64,000 nucleotides of DNA from JBELHO01 sp042091375. Lineage in GTDB: Bacteria; Pseudomonadota; Gammaproteobacteria; Enterobacterales; Alteromonadaceae. Below are positions 10,067-19,900 of this stretch, piece after piece (the first letter of the stretch is position 1; the number at the start of each line of letters is the position of its first letter). The stretch spans positions 17,091-81,090 of the forward strand of contig JBELHO010000012.1 in assembly GCA_042091375.1 (NCBI GenBank). Reading direction: 5' to 3'. Below the pieces are notes generated by a model. The model ran no database searches and was not told the origin of the DNA. It saw only the letters and a list, made by a program, of their open reading frames with translations. Position numbers and translations under genes: made by a program.

Positions 10067-10534
10067 ATGACGCCTGCCATCGCTCAATGTGACAAATTTA
10101 ACATTCCCTACAAATTACATCATTATCAACACGAGAGTAACGCCTCTGCCTATGGCATTGAAGCTGCAGAAAAACTCGCAATCCCCAGTGCAAGGGTATT
10201 TAAAACCTTAGTGGTTGAAACGGATCAAAAACAATTAGCCGTTGCCATAGTACCCGTAGAGAAACAATTAAACTTAAAGCGTATGGCCAAAAGTTTACAA
10301 TGTAAAAAAGTGAAAATGGCAGATGCACAGCGGGTTCAGAACAGTAGCGGTTATGTATTGGGGGGAGTGAGTCCATTAGGGCAAAAACAACCACTAAACA
10401 CGGTTATTGACCAAAGTAGTTTGTCGTTCACTACTATATATATCAGTGCTGGTAAACGTGGCGTTGAACTCGAAATGAGCGCAAAAGATATTGCAGCCCT
10501 GAGTAAAGCACAGTTTGCCTCTATAACAGGCTAA
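10067..10534 (+). CDS. ybaK: Cys-tRNA(Pro) deacylase YbaK/EbsC
   Basis: A 155-residue member of the YbaK/ProX editing-domain family, which hydrolyses Cys-tRNA(Pro) made by mistake by prolyl-tRNA synthetase. Family features are the N-terminal HHYQHE segment, ARVFKTLVVE, VPVEKQLNLKRMAKSL with the conserved lysine-rich stretch, and GYVLGGVSPLGQKQ. Length matches E. coli YbaK (159). It stands alone, divergent from sbcD across about 230 AT-rich bases. Confidence 0.93.
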   Translation: MTPAIAQCDKFNIPYKLHHYQHESNASAYGIEAAEKLAIPSARVFKTLVVETDQKQLAVAIVPVEKQLNLKRMAKSLQCKKVKMADAQRVQNSSGYVLGGVSPLGQKQPLNTVIDQSSLSFTTIYISAGKRGVELEMSAKDIAALSKAQFASITG

Positions 10535-10876
10535 ATATCACTAAGTACTTTCTCTTCGCTCCACCTCCTGCTTTTGCTATTTTTCAACAACATTGTGCTG
10601 CGTCCAATCAAGTTATCATAAACTCACATTTTAATTAGCATTTACACCTTCTGCACCTCTGTGCGAATTTATTCTGAAATCAACATTAATTCAGATCCTT
10701 ACTACTATTTTACTCTTTCATTAAATAAAACTATATATTTGTTGATTTATTGTTAAATAAGTGTAAATATCAAAAAGCTGCTGAATTATAGATTTGTAGT
10801 GAAATTTAAATCTTTATAATTCTGTAGTGATGGATACAAATATGGATTATGGAATAAAAAATTAATGGAGTAATCA
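10535..10876. other. Intergenic stretch ybaK to comEA-like gene
   Basis: These 342 bases are strongly AT-rich and hold no convincing ORF. A possible sigma-70 promoter for the downstream gene has a TATAAT-like -10 near 10816 with a weak TTGTAG -35 spaced 15 bases upstream. A GGAG Shine-Dalgarno sequence sits just before the next start. No terminator for ybaK was recognised. Confidence 0.4.
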
Positions 10877-11206
10877 ATGAAAAAATTTAAATTAATGACT
10901 TGCAGTTGCTTTGCCTTATTGTCGTTATTGGTGTTTTACACAAATGCAATGAATGTCAATTCACCGCCATTAGATAGCACATTAGAACAAAATAGTGGAG
11001 CATCACAACAGCAGAAAATCATCAATATTAATCAGGCTTCTGAACAAGAATTAGTATTATTAACGGGTATAGGTGAGCAACTAGCCAAAGCAATTGTAAA
11101 ATACCGTCAAGACCACGGAAAATTCAATAAAGTTGAAGATTTGTCAAAGGTCAAAGGAATAGGCAAACACATTCTGGACAAAAATAAGCACCGATTAATG
11201 ATTTAA
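10877..11206 (+). CDS. ComEA-like helix-hairpin-helix DNA-binding protein
   Basis: A 109-residue exported protein: a signal peptide (about residues 1-25), a short polar linker, then a tandem helix-hairpin-helix domain (about 47-109). It carries the ININQAS start, LLTGIGEQLAKAI, and VKGIGKHILDKNK hairpins typical of the ComEA family. In naturally competent bacteria ComEA binds incoming DNA in the periplasm; similar small proteins occur in many Alteromonadales. No other competence gene lies nearby, so a role in DNA uptake is plausible but not shown. A strong terminator follows. Confidence 0.85.
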   Translation: MKKFKLMTCSCFALLSLLVFYTNAMNVNSPPLDSTLEQNSGASQQQKIININQASEQELVLLTGIGEQLAKAIVKYRQDHGKFNKVEDLSKVKGIGKHILDKNKHRLMI

Positions 11207-11223
11207 ACTAAAAGCTCCCTTCG

Positions 11224-11261
11224 CCACAAACACCGATAAAAATTTGTTTGTGGTTTTTTTT
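11224..11261 (+). terminator. Rho-independent terminator of the ComEA-like gene
   Basis: The arms CCACAAACA (11224-11232) and TGTTTGTGG (11245-11253) pair perfectly over 9 bases and are followed by a run of T. It lies 17 bases after the ComEA-like stop and just before the convergent C15 peptidase homologue. Confidence 0.9.
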
Positions 11262-11263
11262 AT

Positions 11264-12463
11264 CTAAATTTCAGTAATGCTATAAGTAAGCATACTTACA
11301 ATTTGTGCTACAATATCCGCTGTTTTGTCTGGCTGAAACGCCGATATTCTTGGTGTATGAATATGGCCTATAGGAAGAGTTGGCCGATGTTTATTCTTAA
11401 ATATTATACTGCGATAAGATATTTCATTAGATAAATACCCTCCCCCTGAGCCTTGTACTGAAGTCTCATTACGCAACTGTGCATAGTTTTCAGGCTTAAA
11501 GGTTTTTTCTTTAGTAGTCACTTGGTGATTGTCATTGATTTTATAAACGCCTTTGGCTTTAAGCATGGCATCTACGGGTAAACTAAACTCGACAAACTCT
11601 GGACCCTGCAAGGGTAAATTGTTAAGTTGCGGAATTAATGGTTGTTTGCTACTGGCACCAGTATACACATTCAGATTATCAGGGGCTTTTGCACTGCGCC
11701 GTAAACTGGGGAATCTCTCTAAATCAAACGCTGCACGCCCCATACTTACGGTCACTATCATATCAACATCATCTATATGTGTTGCTAACAACTTTTCTAC
11801 CATGCCTTGATCAAAATCAGCGAAACGCACCGGGAAAATAACACTCTGTATTTCTGCTAATTGTCCATTTTTGCCAATCACTGTATTGTCCAACGCCAAG
11901 GCAGCTACCCCAGACGGGTTACTTTGATCAATGTTTTTATCAAGAAAAAAAGGATCAAAACCAGTGACTAGTATTTTTTTTGTATTCTTGTTAGTAAAGT
12001 GTATATCTTTTTGTCCGCGACTGGCCAATTCAAACTGCCATAACAAATTTTCCTGTTGTTCAGTACTGAGCTGACTAAACAAAGGTAAGCCGCGCAAGGC
12101 TTTGCTCATTTTTAAACGCGACCAATAAAGCGACCGATCATCAAAATTTTTTAACTGCGCCAACAGCACAACACTCTCTTGCCAAAGTTGATGACCATAT
12201 TCCACAACATAGGTGTTTAACTGATCATATTGCAGGGCTGTTGCTATTTGTTGAGTAAAGTTTTGGTACACTTGAGTCAATACCTTAGCTGGCGATGGTA
12301 TGGCAATGTCAGCAGATTCAATTCTGCGCTCTTCAACTGTCAGCGAAGTCAAGTGTGCTTCTACTTTGCTGCTATAGGCAAAACTATTTGCTGTTGTAAA
12401 AGTGCTAACCAACAGAGCTAATGTCACCTTAATGACAGTGAACGTGTTATCAGTGTACTTCAT
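11264..12463 (-). CDS. Pyroglutamyl-peptidase I (C15) homologue with serine at the catalytic cysteine
   Basis: A 399-residue exported protein with a signal peptide and an extra N-terminal region of about 130 residues not found in Pcp. A C15 fold begins near residue 165 with ILVTGFDPF and the NPSG motif. The conserved glutamate of the triad is seen in LERFPSL and the histidine in GHIHTP. The nucleophile position reads GGGYLSNEISYR, where active enzymes have cysteine before the asparagine (YxCN); the codon is TCT, a single base from TGT. Either the enzyme uses serine, binds without cleaving, or has another job. It is single-gene, with a convergent terminator downstream. Confidence 0.75.
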   Translation of the reverse strand: MKYTDNTFTVIKVTLALLVSTFTTANSFAYSSKVEAHLTSLTVEERRIESADIAIPSPAKVLTQVYQNFTQQIATALQYDQLNTYVVEYGHQLWQESVVLLAQLKNFDDRSLYWSRLKMSKALRGLPLFSQLSTEQQENLLWQFELASRGQKDIHFTNKNTKKILVTGFDPFFLDKNIDQSNPSGVAALALDNTVIGKNGQLAEIQSVIFPVRFADFDQGMVEKLLATHIDDVDMIVTVSMGRAAFDLERFPSLRRSAKAPDNLNVYTGASSKQPLIPQLNNLPLQGPEFVEFSLPVDAMLKAKGVYKINDNHQVTTKEKTFKPENYAQLRNETSVQGSGGGYLSNEISYRSIIFKNKHRPTLPIGHIHTPRISAFQPDKTADIVAQIVSMLTYSITEI

Positions 12464-13060
12464 TATTTTTTACTCATCTGTTGTTATTTCTATACTTTCG
12501 ACTAGTTGCAGTTCAGTTTTGTGTGGTTTTGCTTTTAACCGCCACTGTGTTAGCTGCATTGTGCTGTGCCGATCAGTTAATTTATGTCAGTTGACGCAAT
12601 GCATTGCTATGCTCTGTTAGGTTCAATGCCATCATTGTCGATAAAGAACAATTTTTATTGTGTTATATCGAGTAGTTATAACTGTCGATGGTTTTATTGG
12701 CAAGTTATTTAACTTAGCTTTTGACTACAATCAATGACTGTAATCTGTGAGCCGCAATCTTTGCACGTAACTTGGTGCATTGCGATGGTAATAGGTGGAT
12801 CCACTATTAAACAACCACAATTTGTTTGCCAATAACATATGATCAAACGTATCTGCAGATTAAATTGTAGTTGCTTTTTATGATTATCATGGCAGAGTAT
12901 AAAAGACAGTCAATTGACTGGCCTTGTTATTTTTTTAGCACAATGATCTGATCTGATTTATTCGCTCTATAAATGACCACTTACAATTTGTCTATTTGCC
13001 TAACGCTGTTATTGCGTTGAGCAATATCTAATATTAATAAAATAAAGGAGTAGCGCTTCA
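12464..13060. other. Intergenic stretch upstream of asnB
   Basis: These 597 bases separate the divergent C15 homologue and asnB and should hold both promoters. No supported ORF was found. The main structure seen is a 14-base perfect palindrome at 12907-12920. An AAGGAG Shine-Dalgarno sequence lies directly before asnB. Confidence 0.5.
12907..12920. promoter_or_regulatory. Perfect palindrome CAGTCAATTGACTG upstream of asnB
   Basis: A 14-base perfect inverted repeat about 140 bases upstream of the asnB start. It could be an operator for a dimeric regulator, but no regulator or second copy was found nearby, so the role is a guess. Confidence 0.3.
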
Positions 13061-14725
13061 ATGTGTTCGATCTTTGCAATATTAAACATCCAGACTGGTG
13101 CTGATGCACTGCGCACTAAAGCCATCGAATGTTCTCGCTTATTACGCCACCGCGGCCCTGATTGGTCTGGCATTTATCACAATGACAATGCCATTTTAGT
13201 TCACGAAAGGCTGGCTATCGTCGGCACTGAAAATGGTGCTCAACCCCTGTATAATGCCGACAAATCCCATATTCTCGCAGTTAATGGTGAAATTTATAAC
13301 CACCGCAGTTTGGCGCAACAATTGACATCAGACTATGAATTTCAAACCGGTTCAGATTGTGAAGTAATTTTACCTTTATACCATCAACACGGCAGCGATT
13401 TTGTTGATAAGTTAGAAGGCATGTTCGCCTTTTGTCTGTATGATGAAAGCAACAATAGTTATCTGATCGCTCGTGATCACATTGGCATTATCCCCCTCTA
13501 TACTGGATACGATGAAGATGGTCATTTCTATGTGGCTTCAGAAATGAAAGCACTAATGCCAGTGTGTAAAACTGTCAGTGAATTTCCACCAGGTCACCTT
13601 TTAGACAGCCGGACGGGTGAAATACAGCCCTATTATAAACGCAATTGGAAACAATATGCGGCGATTAAAGATAACACCACCAGCAAAGTAAAACTGCGCG
13701 AAGCACTAGAAGACGCGGTAAAAAGCCATTTAATGACCGATGTTCCCTATGGAGTTCTGTTATCTGGGGGCTTAGATTCATCACTTATTTCGGCCATCAC
13801 CCAAAAGTTTGCGGCGCGACGCATTGAAGATAATGACTTGGCTGAAGCTTGGTGGCCAAAGGTTCACTCTTTTGCTTGTGGTCTTCAAGGTTCGCCTGAT
13901 CTGGCTGCAGCACAAACCGTGGCTGACAGTATAGGTACCATTCATCACAGTGTTATTTTTACCGAGCAAGAAGGTATTGATGCCCTTAAAGAAGTTATTT
14001 ATCACTTAGAAACGTATGATGTAACCACTATACGCGCTTCCACCCCTATGTACCTTATGGCCAGAAAAATTAAAGCCATGGGAATAAAAATGGTGCTTTC
14101 CGGTGAAGGTGCTGACGAAATATTTGGTGGCTATTTGTACTTTCATAAAGCCCCTAACGCGCAGGAATTTCACCAAGAGTTGAATCGAAAACTCGATAAT
14201 TTACATATGTTTGATTGTTTGCGAGCCAATAAATCAATGTCGGCATGGGGCATTGAAGCAAGAGTGCCATTTCTAGACAAAAACTTTTTAGATGTCGCTA
14301 TGCGTATCAATCCCAATGATAAAATGTGCGGCTCTGGCAAAATGGAAAAATCTATTTTACGTGAATCGTTCACAGGCTATTTGCCCGATGATATTTTGTG
14401 GCGACAGAAAGAACAATTTTCCGATGGTGTAGGTTATTCGTGGATCGACGGCTTAAAAGCTCATGTTGAATCAAATGTCACTGACCTACAACTTGCCAAT
14501 GCGCAATACAAGTTTCCAATCAATACACCTGATACCAAAGAAGCTTACTTTTATCGTTGTATTTTTGAACAACACTTCCCTTTGCCATCCGCAGCTGAGT
14601 GTGTTCCCGGAGGTAAATCTGTCGCTTGTAGCACACCACAAGCACTCGCTTGGGACGAGGCCTTTAGCAATATGGCTGATCCATCGGGGCGGGCAGTGAC
14701 GACTGTTCACAACGACAGTTATTAA
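13061..14725 (+). CDS. asnB: Asparagine synthase B, glutamine-hydrolysing
   Basis: A 554-residue class II asparagine synthetase making asparagine from aspartate, ATP and glutamine. The N-terminal glutaminase domain starts MCSIF, so Cys2 becomes the catalytic nucleophile once Met is removed; RHRGPDWSG and NGEIYNH follow. The C-terminal synthetase domain carries the PP-loop LLSGGLDSSL (about residues 232-241) and LSGEGADEIFGGY. Length equals E. coli AsnB (554). An AAGGAG ribosome site precedes the ATG and a terminator follows, so it is a single-gene unit. Confidence 0.97.
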   Translation: MCSIFAILNIQTGADALRTKAIECSRLLRHRGPDWSGIYHNDNAILVHERLAIVGTENGAQPLYNADKSHILAVNGEIYNHRSLAQQLTSDYEFQTGSDCEVILPLYHQHGSDFVDKLEGMFAFCLYDESNNSYLIARDHIGIIPLYTGYDEDGHFYVASEMKALMPVCKTVSEFPPGHLLDSRTGEIQPYYKRNWKQYAAIKDNTTSKVKLREALEDAVKSHLMTDVPYGVLLSGGLDSSLISAITQKFAARRIEDNDLAEAWWPKVHSFACGLQGSPDLAAAQTVADSIGTIHHSVIFTEQEGIDALKEVIYHLETYDVTTIRASTPMYLMARKIKAMGIKMVLSGEGADEIFGGYLYFHKAPNAQEFHQELNRKLDNLHMFDCLRANKSMSAWGIEARVPFLDKNFLDVAMRINPNDKMCGSGKMEKSILRESFTGYLPDDILWRQKEQFSDGVGYSWIDGLKAHVESNVTDLQLANAQYKFPINTPDTKEAYFYRCIFEQHFPLPSAAECVPGGKSVACSTPQALAWDEAFSNMADPSGRAVTTVHNDSY

Positions 14726-14757
14726 CCAGTAAAGCCGTTAGCAATAATTGCATTACA

Positions 14758-14790
14758 AACCGATAGTATCGATATTATCGGTTTTTTTTG
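14758..14790 (+). terminator. Rho-independent terminator of asnB
   Basis: AACCGATA pairs with TATCGGTT around a loop of about 10 bases that can itself partly pair, followed by eight T. It lies 32 bases after the asnB stop. Confidence 0.88.
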
Positions 14791-14888
14791 TTTTTTATTG
14801 TAAAAAACTTTATTTGCCAGTTAAATATCAAGCAAAATTGCTTTAAAGTACACTGATACAATATAAGTAAAGTTGAAAGGTCATTGTT

Positions 14889-15734
14889 TTGTCGAAACGC
14901 GTTGAACCAGAGCTGCCAAGTATTACCCCTGATCGAGATCAGGTAGAGTCATTTAAGAATACCCGTACCCATGCAAATACTAAAAGTGCAAATGCTAGCA
15001 ATGCTAAAGCACCGGTAAATAAACAAGGGGCAGGAACTAACACACATCCACAACGCGCTAATTCCCTGTGGTTAATATTATTCACCCTACTGTTAGCGGT
15101 GATATTGGGCCTAGCGATTACTTGGTTTTATCAACAACACCTTAAATCTGAAAACACTATGCTGCAATACCAACAACGCATTAGTCAATTAGAGCAGCAA
15201 CTTTCTGCAACTGGTGAAGAGATGGGTGAATCGGCCATTGCCATGAAAGTCAGGTTAGAAACACTTAGTGAAAAATCAGAAAAATTGTGGCTGGAAATGG
15301 ATAAATTATGGGCATCGGCATGGCGTCGCAACCAATCTGATATTAAAGCATTGCGCTCAACAACGACTAAACACCAACAACAGACTGCCACAGCAAATAA
15401 ACAATTGTCATCGACTGTGGTGGCGGTGCAAGATCTCAATCAAAAAATTACCGCAAGTGATTTAAAAATAAATGCTTTAGGTGATCAAGTAGCTACTTTT
15501 AGTCAAGTGAATGGTGAGATAAATAAGTTAAAGTCTGCACTGGCAGGCTTGAACCAGCAGTCATTGGGGCGAGACAATCAACAAATAGAAATGGCCGCTA
15601 CCGTCAATGAGTTAGATACTTTGATCAAGCTGATGGTAGAGCGAATAGAATCACTAGAGCTCAAACTCAAGCAAACGGCACAATTGACTAAAAATACTCC
15701 CACCACTGTACAAGCCGCTAGTATTAACGACTAA
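14889..15734 (+). CDS. Single-pass membrane protein with long coiled coil, function unknown
   Basis: A 281-residue protein with no family I recognise. Residues 1-55 are polar and probably disordered in the cytoplasm. One membrane helix spans about 58-79 (LWLILFTLLLAVILGLAITW). The remainder is a heptad-rich, glutamine- and lysine-rich coiled coil, starting at QQRISQLEQQL. It would be anchored in the inner membrane with the coil in the periplasm, if the positive-inside rule holds. The start is TTG, with an AAAGG site about 8 bases before it. A hairpin follows the stop, and pyrD is convergent. Confidence 0.7.
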   Translation: MSKRVEPELPSITPDRDQVESFKNTRTHANTKSANASNAKAPVNKQGAGTNTHPQRANSLWLILFTLLLAVILGLAITWFYQQHLKSENTMLQYQQRISQLEQQLSATGEEMGESAIAMKVRLETLSEKSEKLWLEMDKLWASAWRRNQSDIKALRSTTTKHQQQTATANKQLSSTVVAVQDLNQKITASDLKINALGDQVATFSQVNGEINKLKSALAGLNQQSLGRDNQQIEMAATVNELDTLIKLMVERIESLELKLKQTAQLTKNTPTTVQAASIND

Positions 15735-15775
15735 GGCAGGTCATATACAGACAGTGAAGTATTCAATACGCTGAG

Positions 15776-15808
15776 ACCAACACAATCAATAATGTTTATT
15801 GTGTTGGT
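15776..15808. terminator. Hairpin between the coiled-coil gene and pyrD
   Basis: ACCAACACAAT pairs perfectly with ATTGTGTTGGT over 11 bases with an 11-base loop. It lies between convergent genes, so it could end transcription from either side, but neither flank has a good T-run. Confidence 0.5.
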
Positions 15809-15833
15809 TAATAGGCTCTAACAAATAATACTA

Positions 15834-16844
15834 TTAACAAATATCGACAATGTCTTTAACTAACTGTGGGCCTTGATATATAAATCCGGTATAAATTTGC
15901 ACTAACTGTGCACCGGCATTAAATTTATCTTGTGCATCACTCGCTGATGAAATACCACCCACACCGATAATAGGCAATGCATTATCTAATGCCTTAGCTA
16001 ATAAACCTATCACTTCAGTACTTTTTTCAGCAACTGGGCTACCGCTTAAGCCACCCTGCTCTGCACTGTGCTCTAAGCCTGCGACTTTATCCCGATCTAA
16101 GGTGGTGTTGGTAGCGATCACACCATCAATATCGTTGGCAATTAAACACTGGGCAATAGAGTCAATTTCATCAACCGTTAAGTCAGGGGCAATTTTAACG
16201 GCAAGCGGCACATACTTATCAAACTTTTTAGATAATAGTTCTTGCTCTGCTTTTAATACGGCAAGTAATTCGTTTAATGCTTCGCCGTATTGCAATGCCC
16301 TTAAACCCGGGGTATTGGGTGAAGAAATATTTATGGTGATATAGCTTGCAAGCTCGTAGACCTTGCGCATACACAATAAATAGTCATCTTTCGCCTGTTG
16401 GTCGGGAGTATCTTTATTTTTGCCAATATTGATGCCGAGTACACCACTAAAATTGGCTTTGCGCACTTGATCAACCAAATAATCGACCCCTTTATTGTTA
16501 AAGCCCATGCGATTGATCACCGCATTAGCTTCAGGAAGTCTAAACATTCTCGGTTTTTCATTACCTGGCTGAGGTCTGGGGGTAACTGTACCGACTTCAA
16601 CGAAACCAAAGCCCATAGCCGCAAACGCCTGAATACACTCACCATTTTTATCTAACCCGGCGGCAAGTCCACAAGGGTTGGGGAAATCAATACCCATCAC
16701 ATTGACCGGTTTATGAGTTATATTCTGCCTGTAGGCGATATTAAGTGGTGTAGCGCCTGTTTCTTTTAGCCCTTTAATAGTGATATCGTGAATTTTTTCA
16801 GGATCGCATTTAAACATTAAGTGACGAATTGCCGAATAGAACAT
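15834..16844 (-). CDS. pyrD: Dihydroorotate dehydrogenase, quinone-dependent (class 2)
   Basis: A 336-residue FMN enzyme of pyrimidine synthesis that oxidises dihydroorotate and passes electrons to quinone at the inner membrane. The N-terminal amphipathic helix of class 2 enzymes is present, then GTVTPRPQPGN, the NISSPNTPG segment with the catalytic serine, and the FMN phosphate site GVGGISSA. The start chosen (MFYSAIRH) is 11 codons inside the longest frame because AAGAGG lies just before it and the length then equals that of E. coli PyrD (336). Confidence 0.95.
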   Translation of the reverse strand: MFYSAIRHLMFKCDPEKIHDITIKGLKETGATPLNIAYRQNITHKPVNVMGIDFPNPCGLAAGLDKNGECIQAFAAMGFGFVEVGTVTPRPQPGNEKPRMFRLPEANAVINRMGFNNKGVDYLVDQVRKANFSGVLGINIGKNKDTPDQQAKDDYLLCMRKVYELASYITINISSPNTPGLRALQYGEALNELLAVLKAEQELLSKKFDKYVPLAVKIAPDLTVDEIDSIAQCLIANDIDGVIATNTTLDRDKVAGLEHSAEQGGLSGSPVAEKSTEVIGLLAKALDNALPIIGVGGISSASDAQDKFNAGAQLVQIYTGFIYQGPQLVKDIVDIC

Positions 16845-16882
16845 AAAACCTCTTAAATAATTGACGGGTGCTAACAACAGCT

Positions 16883-16908
16883 AAAAAAATCCCCGCTTGC
16901 GCAGGGAT
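16883..16908 (-). terminator. Rho-independent terminator of the glutamate dehydrogenase gene
   Basis: On the minus strand ATCCCTGC pairs with GCGGGGAT around a GCAA tetraloop, followed by seven T. It begins 9 bases after the dehydrogenase stop and lies just upstream of pyrD. Confidence 0.92.
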
Positions 16909-16916
16909 CTTATCAT

Positions 16917-19900
16917 TTATTTATTGGGATCGCAGTTTAAACTTAACAACATTAACTCCCTCAATGCCACTGAAAACTTGGCAAACTCATGGGTTTGGCC
17001 AACTCTAAAGTCATCAAGCATGTGCTGCCAACGCGCCAGTGGATGAACATTGTCAGCAAACCAACCGTCCATTAGTTCAGACACTTTGCTACTCTGTTCA
17101 TCAGTCCTTAAAATAACCGATGTCAAAGAGCGTTGTTGCCAATCAAGCTCTTCCCTAAAGGAAGCTCTAGCTAACGCTTGCCAATGATTGGCCACAGGTT
17201 GGTTATTAATTTGATCTAAGAACCAATGTAAATCTAAGCGCGCTCCTAGTTTGAAATATACATCAGCCACCAATTCAATGGGTCTGCCATCGTTTTCTGC
17301 CAATTCAGCTAAATCCATCACCGAAAATAAACTACTGAGTTGAGCAATGCGTTGCGCTAATTTCTTTGGCGCTCCGGCATTAACTAAATCATTTTCAATG
17401 CGTTTTAACTGATTGACTTCTTCATCGATCATGCAATCGTATATACTCGCCGACATAACCACAAAAGTTTGATGATAAAAATCAATAGACTCAGAGATAT
17501 TTAGCGACTTATTGCGATGACGCAAGAACCATCGGGTAGCACGGCGCACAGTGCGACGCAACTGGAATAACATTTCAGTTTGCACACTGGTTGATATTTT
17601 ATTATCTAGATCACTTATTTGTTGCCAAACATCTGACATTTCAAATACCGCACAGGCCATAGAGTAGCAGTTGGCAATTTCGGCGACCGTTGCGCCAGTT
17701 TCTTCGAACATGCGATTAACAAAGTTAAAGCCCATATCATTGCCAATATTATTGGCAAGCTTGGTGGCTATGATCTCGGCTCTTAGCGGGTGATCTTGCA
17801 TTTCTTGGCTGTATTTTTGCTGTAATTGCTTGGGAAAGGCTTCAATTAACAAGCGGCCATGATATGGATTATCAGTAATTTCTTTGCAAACAAGGTCTTC
17901 TTTAAGCACCATTTTACTGTAAGCAAGTAATACTGAAAGCTCTGGTCTAGTCAATCCTTTACCTTGAGCTAAGCGGTCGGCAATTTCTTCATCGCTGGGA
18001 ATAAATTCAAGGCCGCGATCTAACTTACCGGATCGTTCAAGTTCATGAATAAATCGGGTTTGCTCCTTAAGCTGGCCAACAGCGCGAACTGCGGTAATGG
18101 AAAGTGAATGGGTTTGTCGATAACAATCCTCTAAGACAATCTCTGACACTTCATCAGTCATGTCATAGAGTAATTTATTGCGTTGCTTAACCGTTAAATC
18201 ACCACTTTTTACCAGTCCATTTAATAAAATTTTAATATTTACTTCATTATCTGAACAGTCGACACCACCGGCGTTGTCAATAGCGTCTGTGTTCATTCGA
18301 CCGCCGTTTGCGGCATATTCGATGCGGCCCAGTTGGGTAAAGCCTAAATTACCGCCTTCACCAACAATTTTTGCCTGTAATTCGTTGCCATTAATACGCA
18401 GTGAGTCATTGGCTCGGTCACCTACTTCTAAATGGTTTTCTTTACTGCTTTTAACATAGGTACCGATACCGCCATTCCACAATAAATCAACCTTCATTTT
18501 TAGAATGGCGCGAATTAAATCATTTGGCGACATACTTTGCTTTTGTGTACCTAGCATTTTTTTTATTTCAGCAGAGAGCTTGATTGATTTAGCAAAACGG
18601 CTAAACAATCCACCACCTGTTGAAATTAGTTTGCTGTTGTAGTCTTCCCAAGTACAACCCGGCAAATTAAACAACCGCTGGCGTTCCTTGTAAGAACTAG
18701 CTGAGTCAGGATTGGGATCAATAAAAATATGCATGTGGTTAAATGCGGCTTGCAAGCGAATGTGTTTGGATAGCAACATACCATTACCAAACACGTCCCC
18801 AGCCATATCACCGACGCCAATAACAGTAAAATCGGTAGATTGACAATCAATATCCATTTCACGAAAATGGCGTTTTACCGACTCCCATGCGCCTTTTGCG
18901 GTGATCCCCATACCTTTATGGTCGTAGCCAACACTGCCACCCGAGGCAAATGCATCGCCCATCCAAAAGTTATATTCTTCTGATATATCATTGGCAATAT
19001 CAGAAAAAGTTGCGGTGCCTTTATCAGCGGCAACAACTAAATAAGGATCGTCTTCATCTAAACGCACCACATTTAATGGATGCACTATTTCACCCGAAAT
19101 AATATTATCGGTAATATCTAATAAACCGCGAATAAAGGTGCGATAACACTCTTTACCAGCCGCAAATATTTCTTCTCGGCTTCCTGTGGGTAGTTGTTTA
19201 CAAACAAAACCACCTTTGGCACCTACCGGTACAATAACGGTATTTTTGACTTGCTGCGCCTTGACTAAACCAAGTACTTCAGTTCTAAAATCCTCTCGTC
19301 GGTCTGACCAACGCAAACCACCACGGGCTACTTTACCACCGCGCAAGTGCACCCCTTCCACTTGCGGCGAGTAAACAAATATCTCAAACGCTGGAATGGG
19401 TTGTGGCACATCGGCAATAAGTGCTGGGGTAATTTTAAAAGAAATATAAGATTTAACACCCGTCTCAGGATGAGGTTGAAAGTAGTTAGTACGAATGGTG
19501 GCATTGATCATTTCGACGAAGCGACGAATAATTCTGTCATCATCTAAATTAGCAACCTTGTCTAACGCTGATTCAATATGCGCTAATAATTTTTCAGTCG
19601 CTTTCGCAGAAGTCTTCTTCTTGGGATCAAAACGACTAATAAACAGCTCAATGAGTGACTCAGCAATATGCGGATAGCGAGCAAAGGTATCTTCAATATA
19701 ACTTTGGCTAAATGTGCCGCCAATTTGCCGTTCGTATTTTGCAAAAGCCCGCAAAATAGAAACTGCTCTGCCGTCTAGCTCAGCACCTAATATTAAGCGG
19801 TTAAAGCCATCATCTTCGAGATCACCTGCCCATACTTTGGCAAAAGCATCCTGAAATAAACTTTGCACTTTGCCCAAATTAAAGGTTTCTTTACCGGTGA

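Noticed and set aside
12402..12620. Small plus-strand ORF before asnB
   Set aside because: It overlaps the start of the C15 homologue on the other strand, has no ribosome site and no recognisable domain.
15834..16877. Longer pyrD start
   Set aside because: The inner ATG has AAGAGG at close spacing and gives the exact family length.
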